From positions 1 through 8,200 of the forward strand of contig CAZVWV010000154.1 in NCBI GenBank assembly GCA_964631745.1: a stretch of 8,200 nucleotides of DNA, given 5' to 3'. The notes under the pieces were generated by a model. The model had not been told where the DNA came from, did not search any database, and worked only from the letters and a program-made list of their open reading frames with translations. The position numbers were made by a program, and so were the translations under genes. Positions 1 through 6,233 of the stretch are shown piece by piece (within the stretch, counting starts at the first letter, position 1; every line of letters begins with the position of its first letter). This DNA is from CAZVWV01 sp964631745. GTDB lineage: Bacteria; Bdellovibrionota_C; UBA2361; JBGSMV01.

Positions 1-40
1 GCCCGCGAGTTACGAGCAAAAGACGCTTAACTTAATGGCC

Positions 41-64
41 GTGGGGTGGCTCCAGCCAGCTCAG
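41..64 (+). repeat. Copy 1 of a three-copy motif (GTRGGGTGGCTCCAG core)
   Basis: The 15-base core GTGGGGTGGCTCCAG at 41-55 differs at one base from the cores at 1418-1432 (same strand) and 1324-1338 (opposite strand). Compared over 24 bases with the copy starting at 1418, it has 5 differences, all transitions (A/G or C/T). It lies just beyond the 3' end of the 206-residue minus-strand gene and faces the copy at 1324-1338, so the gene sits between inward-facing copies. Role unknown; it could be the end of a small mobile segment or a dispersed intergenic repeat. Confidence 0.55.
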
Positions 65-155
65 CTTCGAGAGGTTCCCTGCTGACTTCATGTTTCAGTT
101 AGAGTTCAGGGACGCTCACTTATCTTCGAGATCGGCGAGCATCCCCTAACTTTTA

Positions 156-776
156 TCACCAACCTTCACCAAAAATTTGCTTTAGGATCTTCGTGCCACG
201 AGCTGCCAGTTCATGATCTGTAATCCTTCCAAGTTTCCGGGCTTCGTCGAGAAGTGTATCTATTGGTTTAGTTGCCAGCTCCCTTATTTCATCTTCAGTA
301 CGAACTCCACAGGCAATAGCCTTGGATAGACAGGTCTCAATCAGCTCGAGGTCTATGACAAGGCGCAGCATAACCGCGTTAAACAGCCTGGGGTTCTGAT
401 ACGCGAAGATTGTACTCGCCGACTCAGGCAGCAGCCGACCTGACTCAACCAAATTACAGACAAGGCCGACGCATTTGTAAAGGCTAAGAGCGATCCTGTC
501 ATCAGGCTGGGAAGTATCCTCAGCAACATTTACCTTTGATTCCGCATGGGTTCTTGAGTCGCGCTCAATTTCCACCGGCAGGGTACGAAAATAAGTCACA
601 CCTTGCTGGTCTATTATATGCAAACTAAGAGCGCGCTCGAGCTGGGCAACCAGCGCCTCGTATGGGCCAAGGGCAGCCAAGTTTCCAGACTCTAGACCAA
701 GTTCGATTGGATTAACATGGCTAGTGCTGAGGTCCGGTGGAAGATGTGAGTTGATACTGGGAGTGATGCGCCCCAT
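156..776 (-). CDS. Hypothetical protein, 206 aa, family not recognised
   Basis: I do not recognise this protein. It starts at ATG (774-776) and ends at TGA (156-158). There is no signal peptide or membrane segment, so it is probably cytoplasmic. The first 30 residues are polar with several Pro and Ser and are probably unstructured. Residues 37-55 look helical (EALVAQLERAL). Residues 68-95 are a charged stretch, and residues about 95-203 are rich in Leu, Ile, Ala and charged residues and look helical throughout. Four cysteines lie at 102, 107, 149 and 156 but form no zinc-finger spacing I know. No catalytic motif is evident. Upstream there is no clear Shine-Dalgarno sequence; a TATACT box ends 7 nt before the ATG, which would fit a leaderless transcript. 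The gene is flanked by inward-facing copies of the GTRGGGTGGCTCCAG motif. Normal amino-acid composition over 206 codons supports a real gene, but the function is open. Confidence 0.7.
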   Translation of the reverse strand: MGRITPSINSHLPPDLSTSHVNPIELGLESGNLAALGPYEALVAQLERALSLHIIDQQGVTYFRTLPVEIERDSRTHAESKVNVAEDTSQPDDRIALSLYKCVGLVCNLVESGRLLPESASTIFAYQNPRLFNAVMLRLVIDLELIETCLSKAIACGVRTEDEIRELATKPIDTLLDEARKLGRITDHELAARGTKILKQIFGEGW

Positions 777-783
777 GTTGAAA

Positions 784-789
784 AGTATA
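784..789 (-). promoter_or_regulatory. Possible -10 box for the 206-aa gene (leaderless type)
   Basis: On the minus strand TATACT (5 of 6 match to TATAAT) ends 7 nt before the ATG at 776, so transcription would begin at or next to the start codon. No good -35 hexamer is found 15-19 nt upstream. The call rests on one hexamer and the lack of a ribosome binding site. Confidence 0.3.
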
Positions 790-1304
790 TCGGAAAATTG
801 CAGTTAAAGGATGAGTGCTATCTAACAAAGGATAGGAAAATCAATCATCCCCAACAATATCAACGAGTTCCGCAAAGAGAACGAAAAGTATATTTAAGCT
901 AGTTGAAGTAGAGGACCTAGCGTGGTGGTTTTTGTGGAGAGGGAGAGGCCTGAGGGACGTAATCGTGGCGAGCAGCGGCAGAAGATTGAGGATTTCGGTA
1001 TAGAAAGAGCGCTGGAAAGTTGTCCAGACTCCATAACGCGAACGAGGCGGTGCGAAGCCGCCTGAAGCGGAGCTAGAACTCGTTTCATGCAGGCGGCCCA
1101 AGATGCGGAGGCCTTGGAGGCTGGCTCGAATGAACCGAGTGGCGCGAAAGATTCCGGCTGCGGAGCATGTTTTTACTCTCGCCGCGCACGCGGCAGGATG
1201 TAGAACCCTAAATATCTAGTTGCAGACTCGTATGGGCGAGTCACATGAGAAGACAGAAGTGTCAGGATCTCAAGGCCGTCGAACTCGTGCGCGCTGCCGT
1301 TTTT

Positions 1305-1353
1305 AAGCGAACTGGAGAGCGAACTGGAGCCACCCTACTTTAACAGTTCGCTT
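1305..1353. repeat. Short direct and inverted repeats (GCGAACTGGAG)
   Basis: GCGAACTGGAG occurs twice in tandem (1307-1317 and 1319-1329), and AAGCGAACTG (1305-1314) is the reverse complement of CAGTTCGCTT (1344-1353), so the segment can fold into a hairpin with a 10-bp stem. It overlaps the left arm of the 20-bp inverted repeat, so two foldings compete. Function unknown. Confidence 0.6.
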
Positions 1354-1434
1354 CTTGGTCCAGGTTGATCTCAATAGTGCCTAATAGTTGTTTTGGGATC
1401 GAATAAGTATTGAAAAAGTAGGGTGGCTCCAGTT
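1322..1434. repeat. 113-bp element with 20-bp perfect inverted repeats
   Basis: Bases 1322-1341 (AACTGGAGCCACCCTACTTT) are the exact reverse complement of 1415-1434, separated by 73 bp with no open frame. The identity stops sharply at both outer and inner edges. The right arm lies only 3 bp beyond the stop codon of the MNT gene. Each arm includes the GTRGGGTGGCTCCAG core also present at 41-55. Size and structure fit a small non-autonomous element or a paired recombination/regulatory site. I see no target-site duplication at the outer edges. The long spacer and missing T-tract argue against a simple terminator. Confidence 0.7.
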
Positions 1435-1441
1435 GGCTTAG
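1418..1441 (+). repeat. Copy 3 of the GTRGGGTGGCTCCAG motif
   Basis: The core GTAGGGTGGCTCCAG (1418-1432) is part of the right arm of the 20-bp inverted repeat, and similarity to copy 1 (41-64) continues beyond the arm to 1441, running over the MNT stop codon. The five differences from copy 1 are all transitions, suggesting a shared origin rather than chance. Confidence 0.55.
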
Positions 1442-1821
1442 AAACCATTTCGCTTTAGCGCGGCCAAATGGTCATAATATTCGTGCTCTACTCTTAATTC
1501 ATACTCCGCCAGATTCGGCTCTCTTTCAAACAACACTTCGCCGTCATGCACGATGCTATATTTGAGTTCGCTACTACTAGCGCGATTGAGAACAACAAGA
1601 TCAACGTCATCACGTTTTAAGATCTGACACAGTTTGCCACCCAAGAACAGCTGCTGATCTGCGTAAAACTCGGCTGAAAGTCCGCGCTTAAAAAGAATCG
1701 CCAAATCAACGTCACTATTCGAGTGCGTTGAGCCATCCACCTGCGAGCCAAAAAGGTAAACTGCGGAAATCTCAGGCAGGGTCGAGAGATAGTTCACTAG
1801 TAGTTGCTTATCTAATGCCAT
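1438..1821 (-). CDS. MNT-domain nucleotidyltransferase, MntA antitoxin-like (orphan)
   Basis: A 127-residue minimal nucleotidyltransferase of the type VII antitoxin (MntA) kind. The signature GSx10DxD is complete: G25-S26, then D37 and D39, in a segment beginning VYLFGSQVDG. The third acidic position is probably D74 in DDVDLVVLN. The tail HDGEVLFER (92-100) is also typical of the family. Known MntA proteins transfer AMP from ATP to a tyrosine of their HEPN-domain partner HepT, switching off its RNase activity. Here no HEPN gene is seen on either side: downstream is the 20-bp inverted repeat, upstream about 290 bp of non-coding sequence. So this is either an orphan antitoxin, a remnant, or a nucleotidyltransferase with a distant partner. 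The ATG at 1819-1821 has no Shine-Dalgarno sequence but follows a good promoter closely. The TAA stop at 1438-1440 lies in the edge of the flanking repeat. Confidence 0.88.
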   Translation of the reverse strand: MALDKQLLVNYLSTLPEISAVYLFGSQVDGSTHSNSDVDLAILFKRGLSAEFYADQQLFLGGKLCQILKRDDVDLVVLNRASSSELKYSIVHDGEVLFEREPNLAEYELRVEHEYYDHLAALKRNGF

Positions 1822-1836
1822 AAAGTTCTGATTTAA

Positions 1837-1865
1837 ATTGTAGCTGAGGTTATGTTGTCGTTCAA
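1837..1865 (-). promoter_or_regulatory. Sigma70-type promoter of the MNT gene
   Basis: On the minus strand TTGAAC (1865-1860; 4 of 6 to TTGACA) is followed by exactly 17 bp and TACAAT (1842-1837; 5 of 6 to TATAAT). The predicted transcription start near 1830 leaves a leader of only about 9 nt before the ATG at 1821. This agrees with the lack of a Shine-Dalgarno sequence there. Confidence 0.6.
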
Positions 1866-2110
1866 ATCTATTATGCGGGTACCCAAGTATAGACAGTCTT
1901 CAGCCATCTTTTTCGATCTCGCGCAGCGGCTTAGTGCTGGTGCGGTCTGTCAGAGACTAAGCGTGAGGAGTGCCGGGTTTGCCGTTTATCTGATGATATC
2001 AAGAGGATAGCTGGCTCAAGAAAAGTCTCTGAGACTCTTCTTAGGACTTTTCTTAGGATGGAGGTACATGATACCTCGCGCCAGACAAGCCTGCATCGCC
2101 CTAACCGCCA
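1866..2110. other. Intergenic stretch between MNT and DUF1501 genes
   Basis: No reading frame of interest on either strand. It contains the paired repeats at 2018-2054 and a small dyad GAGGTA-5 nt-TACCTC (2061-2077), both just past the stop codon of the DUF1501 gene. I see nothing else in 1866-2010. Confidence 0.5.
2018..2054 (-). terminator. Possible terminator after the DUF1800-DUF1501 operon
   Basis: On the minus strand AAGAAAAGTC (2054-2045) can pair perfectly with GACTTTTCTT (2027-2018), giving a stem whose 3' arm is T-rich. A near-copy of the first arm (CCTAAGAAAAGT followed by CCTAAGAAGAGT, 11 of 12 identical) and an internal AGTCT/AGACT hairpin offer alternative pairings. The stem is weak in GC and has no separate T-tract, so termination is plausible but not secure. 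It lies about 57 bp past the DUF1501 stop codon. Confidence 0.35.
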
Positions 2111-3373
2111 CTACCCAAACAAGCCCGCCAAGCTAGGTCCGCCACTGGGGCCAAAGGCGGCGTCTGGGTCCAGTCCCATGCGTTCTACTACGCGTCTGTA
2201 AACTTCGACTATATTGTATTTCATCGGCAGCCAGCCGTTGTTGCTCAGGTCCGATACGGAGATATCGCCAAGGATATCACCCCCGTTTACGGCGCCGCCT
2301 AACAGAAAAACTGGATTTGCCCCACCGTGATCGGTGCCGCCCGAGCCATTCTCGCGGTTGGTGCGGCCGAATTCGGAATAAATCATAATAATCATCTCTT
2401 CCCAAAGCCCTTTACTCTTCATGCTTGTAACAAACGATGTCAAAGCTGCGTTTAGTTCCGATAGAATCGGCTCCAAATTATCTTTCTGATTCGAGTGCGT
2501 GTCCAAGCCCCCGCGTTTTAAATAACCCACTTGGGTATCTAAAGTCGGAGACGAAAACAGGATGTCAATGTCTTTCAATCCTTTGCCCAGGTACGTGTTG
2601 GGATAGCTTACAGCAGGGGAGTGCTCGTCTACCGCTTGCTGAACCACATCGGTGTAATTTTCGGCAGAGAGCAAATTATTGGAGAACTCAGCGAACTCAG
2701 GACGCGTATCAAAAGTGGGAGCATCTTGGGCCTGAGACGCGGCTGCATCTACGATATGCTTAATTTCTGAATAGGTGTCGCCATCGTGCCAATCGCCGAA
2801 AGATTTGAAATAAAAATCAGCGAGGCTTCGCACCTGTAGCCCCCGATAATCACCGCCTTCGAAGACCAGGTCTGTACCGCTAACGCTCATGGCGTGCAAG
2901 CCGTCCCATTTGTAGTAGGCCCCCAATCGATTCAGAAACCCGCTTTGAGAAACTGCCAGTCTGTCTGCCACGCCTCGTGACATGGCAACCTCTGATTCGA
3001 GGTGCGAGCGTGACATGTTATTGTATCCGACACTCAATACCGAGCCTAATTCACCTGTGTCAAAAAGGCTCTTAAATAACGGTAAATTAGGGTGAAAGCC
3101 GTATCCGTACTTGGCTTGAAGTAGACTTCCCGGATTAAGCGTTAAGGTCGAGCGCATACTGGCTAAGGTAGAATAGAGCTGACCGCTTGAGGGTTGTAAA
3201 GTGTATAATCCGTCTAAGCCCCCGTTTAAATTTAAAAAGAGCACTTTAGTGCCGTTGCCGCTTTGTGCCGCGTAAACGCTTTTTGGCAGCACGCCATATG
3301 TTAAGGCTGCACTTCCTAAGAGACTTAAGTTTTTTAAGAAACGTCTACGGCTAAGTTTGATGCTTTGCGTCAT
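2111..3373 (-). CDS. DUF1501 family protein, Tat-exported
   Basis: A 420-residue DUF1501 protein, close to the usual length. It begins with a twin-arginine signal (SRRRFLK, 8-14), a hydrophobic stretch to about residue 30, and likely cleavage after VYAA (33-36), so it is exported folded, presumably to the periplasm. Family landmarks: FLNLNGGLDGLYTLQP (46-61), MSRSHLESEVAMSRG (120-134), RGGLDTHSNQ (287-296), IYSEFGRTNRENGSGGTDHGGAN (331-353). DUF1501 is grouped with the alkaline phosphatase/sulfatase fold; conserved Asp and His residues (D54, D291, H293, D348, H349) could bind metal, but no reaction is established. The ATG (3371-3373) overlaps the TGA of the upstream DUF1800 gene as ATGA, with GGAG 11 nt before it, so the two are translationally coupled. 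Such pairs are common and are thought to work together outside the cytoplasm; this is inference from gene pairing. Confidence 0.93.
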   Translation of the reverse strand: MTQSIKLSRRRFLKNLSLLGSAALTYGVLPKSVYAAQSGNGTKVLFLNLNGGLDGLYTLQPSSGQLYSTLASMRSTLTLNPGSLLQAKYGYGFHPNLPLFKSLFDTGELGSVLSVGYNNMSRSHLESEVAMSRGVADRLAVSQSGFLNRLGAYYKWDGLHAMSVSGTDLVFEGGDYRGLQVRSLADFYFKSFGDWHDGDTYSEIKHIVDAAASQAQDAPTFDTRPEFAEFSNNLLSAENYTDVVQQAVDEHSPAVSYPNTYLGKGLKDIDILFSSPTLDTQVGYLKRGGLDTHSNQKDNLEPILSELNAALTSFVTSMKSKGLWEEMIIMIYSEFGRTNRENGSGGTDHGGANPVFLLGGAVNGGDILGDISVSDLSNNGWLPMKYNIVEVYRRVVERMGLDPDAAFGPSGGPSLAGLFG

Positions 3374-5187
3374 AACAGATTAAACTCCGGGGTTAGAAAT
3401 AAGAGGTAATACACCCCCATGCCTTTGAAGCGTTGGTGTGCGGGATTTTGATTGTCGAATGTGTAGGCCTGAAATGTGCCGTCCGAATTCCGCTTCAGGC
3501 TTAAGTAAGAGATAATCGAGTCCAAGCGCTTTTGAGAGAGTTCGCTCAGCCCTACGCGGTTAATAAGATTATCTACAAACTCAGCCTTTGTTAGTTTTGC
3601 CGTGGGCATTATCTTAGCGGCGCTCCAACCACCTTGAGCGTGATATGTGGAATCGTCCATTATGCCGGAGAGATAGTTGCCCTTTTCAACACCCACAGAA
3701 GCGCTCACCCAGACTTTTGGGTTATACCAAAACACAGACGGCGCCATATTAACCTCCATTCCCATGAGCGAGATGCTACGCTGCCCCTCGTTGGCATTTA
3801 CGGCGTTAAACATCTCTAGTATGCGCGCTGTTTTAGCCGCAAATTCGAAGGAATTCATGGGAACGGAATCGCGGTAAACCGGATCAAAAAAGGCCTCAGA
3901 TTTCAAGAGGATCTTCATGGATCTCGTCAAATTAAAATCATTTGATTTGATAACTGAGCCAAAAGCTTCAATTAGCGCGCGCGGTGGGCGAGGGGAGACA
4001 TAGAGTTTCAAGAGCTCAGTAGCGTAATAGTTCTGCGCTGCGGGATGGTGCGCAAAGATTCCTTCAACCAGGTCTTGATAGTCCTCGCCGGTGAACTGGT
4101 ATGGCTTGCCTGCAAACATGATGTGCGGACCGTTCTGATGTCTCGATGACCTTTGCGAGTAGTCGGCTACCAGTTCATTATGGATATAATCTTTATTTAC
4201 CTTCCAACCGGTGAGCATGCGCGCGGCAACTGCGATGTCTCCACTACCATCTATCTGAGTCTCGGTGTAATTTGCGTTGCCGTCCAGATCGCGTGGCCCG
4301 ACCGTAAAAAGTTCTAACAGCTCACGCGCATAATTTTCGTTGGGGCTGTTTTTGAGATTCAATTCGTTGTTAAGATAGGTCAGCATTAAAGGGTCTTTTG
4401 TGATCTGAACGGCCAAGGACGGAAGCGCAGTGTCACCGTAGGCATAATCACGCAGTAAGTTATAATAATTCCACCAGGCATGCCGAAAGGTTTCATCAGA
4501 AATCACGTCACCGGCGACCGTCCAAATCGATAAAAGTGCCAAGGCGAATTTCTCTTGAAATGGATTGTTGGTGTTGATCCATTGGTAAAGCAGCCCTGCG
4601 CGTTGCCCCGAGGGGGTCTGGGTGGTGTCTTGATCCAGTTGGCCGTCTAGTAGATTAAGCACGGTTTGGTTTAAGCCGACCGGTTCGTTATGACTTTGCA
4701 TTAGCTGGTCGACCAGCTGATCTATTCCACTATTCAATCCCGCACTAACTAAATCCGCTTCTCTGCTGCTTTGGCCAAGAGCGGCTTTGTCCAGCAGATA
4801 GCGGATGTCATCTCCGGTGAGGGCGCGCGCGAGTTTTGCCAGGGAAGCGCTGCCCGGAGTGTTGTCATCGCCAGTGCCGGAATTTTTACAGGCGATATTT
4901 CCTAACCGGACCTTACTCTTTAAGGCTTTAAGCTTTTTCTTGGCGGAGGGTTTCGTGATCCCGCGAAGTGAGGCTTCGAGCTGCTTGATGGCGTCCTTTC
5001 CAAGTACATACTTCTTGCCTTTCTTAATGACACTTAGTTGTTTGCCGCCCTTTTTGAAGCAGTAGTATTTATGCCCAGCGTCTGTGACGCTAAAGACTTT
5101 AGCAGGCTTTATCTTTTGCAAAGCCAGCGCAGGGCTAGTCCCCCAAAATCCCAAGATTAAGAACACAGAGAGCACTATTTTCTTCAT
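3370..5187 (-). CDS. DUF1800 family protein, Sec-exported
   Basis: A DUF1800 protein, 605 residues from the ATG at 5185-5187. I prefer this start to the in-frame TTG at 5217. It has AGGG 9 nt upstream and opens straight into a Sec signal (MKKIVLSVFL onward, cleavage probably after ALA at 22). Residues 25-101 form a basic domain with 21 lysines and two cysteines (C43, C100), then a linker (SGTGDDNTPGS). DUF1800 proper starts near 118 (DIRYLLDKAALG), with NPFQEKFALALL (208-219), SPNENYARELLELFTVG (281-297), LYVSPRPPRALI (395-406), LKSEAFFDP (428-436) and the terminal YYLLFLTPEF. Many family members have WHxHF after the FQEK-like motif; here it reads SIWTV. No enzymatic activity is established for the family. 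It is the first gene of a two-gene unit with the DUF1501 gene. Confidence 0.92.
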   Translation of the reverse strand: MKKIVLSVFLILGFWGTSPALALQKIKPAKVFSVTDAGHKYYCFKKGGKQLSVIKKGKKYVLGKDAIKQLEASLRGITKPSAKKKLKALKSKVRLGNIACKNSGTGDDNTPGSASLAKLARALTGDDIRYLLDKAALGQSSREADLVSAGLNSGIDQLVDQLMQSHNEPVGLNQTVLNLLDGQLDQDTTQTPSGQRAGLLYQWINTNNPFQEKFALALLSIWTVAGDVISDETFRHAWWNYYNLLRDYAYGDTALPSLAVQITKDPLMLTYLNNELNLKNSPNENYARELLELFTVGPRDLDGNANYTETQIDGSGDIAVAARMLTGWKVNKDYIHNELVADYSQRSSRHQNGPHIMFAGKPYQFTGEDYQDLVEGIFAHHPAAQNYYATELLKLYVSPRPPRALIEAFGSVIKSNDFNLTRSMKILLKSEAFFDPVYRDSVPMNSFEFAAKTARILEMFNAVNANEGQRSISLMGMEVNMAPSVFWYNPKVWVSASVGVEKGNYLSGIMDDSTYHAQGGWSAAKIMPTAKLTKAEFVDNLINRVGLSELSQKRLDSIISYLSLKRNSDGTFQAYTFDNQNPAHQRFKGMGVYYLLFLTPEFNLL

Positions 5188-5447
5188 TCCGCCAAGCCCT
5201 AACAACAAAGTACCCAAATCACCGCCCCCGGCCGATCCGCGAGCCTGGGTTTCCTAGAGCGCAGTTACCACTGCGCCGATAAACCCCGGGCTGGGAATTC
5301 CGAGTTAGTCGGGTAATACAATTTGCGTACCAGTGTGACTTTGAGGCGTTAATAGTAGTTATTAGTAATTAATAGAATTTAGTAGGGCCAAACTTGTGGA
5401 TCCTGCTACCTGGTAGCTATGCAATTGGTTCGTGGCGTTGGCTGCGC
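5188..5447. promoter_or_regulatory. Intergenic region upstream of the DUF1800-DUF1501 operon
   Basis: No gene. It must hold the promoter of the DUF1800-DUF1501 unit unless mazG transcripts run through. The AT-rich part at about 5345-5385 is the most likely place, but I find no pair of -35/-10 boxes with good spacing. The last 90 bases before the start codon are GC-rich and contain the stem-loop at 5259-5276. A dyad, GCTACC-T-GGTAGC (5405-5417), lies 30 bp past the mazG stop; it has no T-tract and could be an operator or chance. Confidence 0.35.
5259..5276 (-). promoter_or_regulatory. Leader stem-loop upstream of DUF1800
   Basis: A perfect 7-bp stem with a 4-nt loop (GCGCAGT-TACC-ACTGCGC on the plus strand) lies about 70 nt before the DUF1800 start codon, probably in the 5' leader. 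There is no following T-tract on the minus strand, so it is not a standard terminator. Its role is unknown. Confidence 0.4.
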
Positions 5448-6233
5448 TTAAGCTTCTTCCTCTTTAACCTCTTTCCAGATCCGTTCCAATTCATCTCTTC
5501 CGAAGCCCTTCGGTTCCCCGCTACATTTTATCTCTAACGCGCGGAAGCGGCGCATGAACTTCTGATTGCCCTTGTCCAATAGCTCCTCGGCATTTAGTCC
5601 CATAAGCCGGGCAAGTTGAGCCATGGCAAAGAGCAGGTCGCCGAATTCCTCTTCAATCTTATGAGTATCCCCCGTGCTCTTGGCCTCTCCAAATTCAGTT
5701 AGCTCCTCCTGAACTTTTTTAAAAACCGCAGGCACATCTTCCCAATCAAAACCAACCCGGGCCACTTTGGCTCCGATGCGGTGAGCCTTCAATAGCGCGG
5801 GTAGGGCCTTGGGCAGACCGTCTAACATCCCTTGCTCGGCTGTGCGATCAGATTTCTTAATCTCTTCCCAATTCTTTAGAACTTGCTCAGAGCCGGATAC
5901 TTTCACTTCGCCAAAGACATGCGGGTGGCGCTTAATTAGCTTTTCCGATATTAAGCGCACGACATCTGCGATCTCGAAGGTTTTATTATCCTTCCCAATT
6001 TGACTATGAAGCATGACCTGCAAAAGCACGTCACCCAACTCTTCGGGTAGCTTATCGGGTGAACGCTCTATGGCGTCAACGGCTTCATAGGCTTCCTCTA
6101 TCATATAGGGCGTGAGGCTTTGGTGGGTTTGCTCGAGATCCCAGGGGCAGCCGCCGTTTGGATCTCTAAGTTTTGCTATGATTGCACAGAGTTCTTCGAA
6201 GAGTTCGCCCGCGCGCTTATTTTGAGAGCTCAT
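5448..6233 (-). CDS. mazG: Nucleoside triphosphate pyrophosphohydrolase MazG
   Basis: A full-length 261-residue MazG with the usual two tandem MazG domains. The N-terminal domain has GGCPWDLEQTHQSLTPYMIEEAYE (27-50) and PEELGDVLLQVMLHS (63-77). The C-terminal domain has VQEELTEFGEA (174-184) and IEEEFGDLLFAMAQLAR (193-209). The paired EExxE and ExxD acidic motifs bind Mg2+ and the triphosphate. The enzyme hydrolyses NTPs and dNTPs to the monophosphate and pyrophosphate, cleaning the nucleotide pool; in E. coli it also lowers ppGpp. It acts in the cytoplasm. Its ATG (6231-6233) lies 17 bp inside the 3' end of the DsbA-like gene in another frame, with only a weak GAGA upstream, so translation probably depends on coupling. 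The partner encodes an exported protein, so the pairing is likely operonic convenience, not a shared pathway. Confidence 0.96.
   Translation of the reverse strand: MSSQNKRAGELFEELCAIIAKLRDPNGGCPWDLEQTHQSLTPYMIEEAYEAVDAIERSPDKLPEELGDVLLQVMLHSQIGKDNKTFEIADVVRLISEKLIKRHPHVFGEVKVSGSEQVLKNWEEIKKSDRTAEQGMLDGLPKALPALLKAHRIGAKVARVGFDWEDVPAVFKKVQEELTEFGEAKSTGDTHKIEEEFGDLLFAMAQLARLMGLNAEELLDKGNQKFMRRFRALEIKCSGEPKGFGRDELERIWKEVKEEEA

Larger units (their letters stand above)
777..1437. other. 660-bp region without a convincing gene
   Basis: No reading frame here gives a recognisable protein. Between about 900 and 1200 the sequence is more GC-rich, and overlapping open frames exist on both strands: minus 841-1101 (86 codons), minus 894-1088 (64 codons), and plus from a GTG at 922 to a TGA at 1063-1065, with the same frame open again to a TAG at about 1201. 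Such multi-frame openness usually reflects composition rather than coding. Short stem-loops include GGCGG/CCGCC (1046-1062), GCCGCG/CGCGGC with a 2-nt loop (1181-1194) and GACTCG/CGAGTC (1225-1242); none has a T-tract expected of a terminator. The right end carries the 20-bp inverted repeat described separately. It could be decayed accessory DNA or part of a dispersed repeat. Confidence 0.5.

Noticed and set aside
841..1101. An 86-codon minus-strand open frame, with a 64-codon frame overlapping it in another register.
   Set aside because: Low-complexity Ser/Thr/Leu/Pro composition, no ribosome site, no recognisable domain, and equal openness on the opposite strand; more likely a product of base composition.
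1181..1194. Rho-independent terminator at the GCCGCG/CGCGGC hairpin.
   Set aside because: No T-tract follows on either strand in the required position; the T run at 1170-1174 precedes it on the plus strand.
841..1437. Search for a HEPN toxin partner beside the MNT gene.
   Set aside because: No frame here contains the HEPN RX4-6H motif in a helical protein of 100-150 residues, and the 206-aa protein does not show it either.
2437..2763. A 108-codon plus-strand open frame opposite the DUF1501 gene.
   Set aside because: Lies entirely antisense to a confidently identified gene, with no ribosome site and no recognisable protein.
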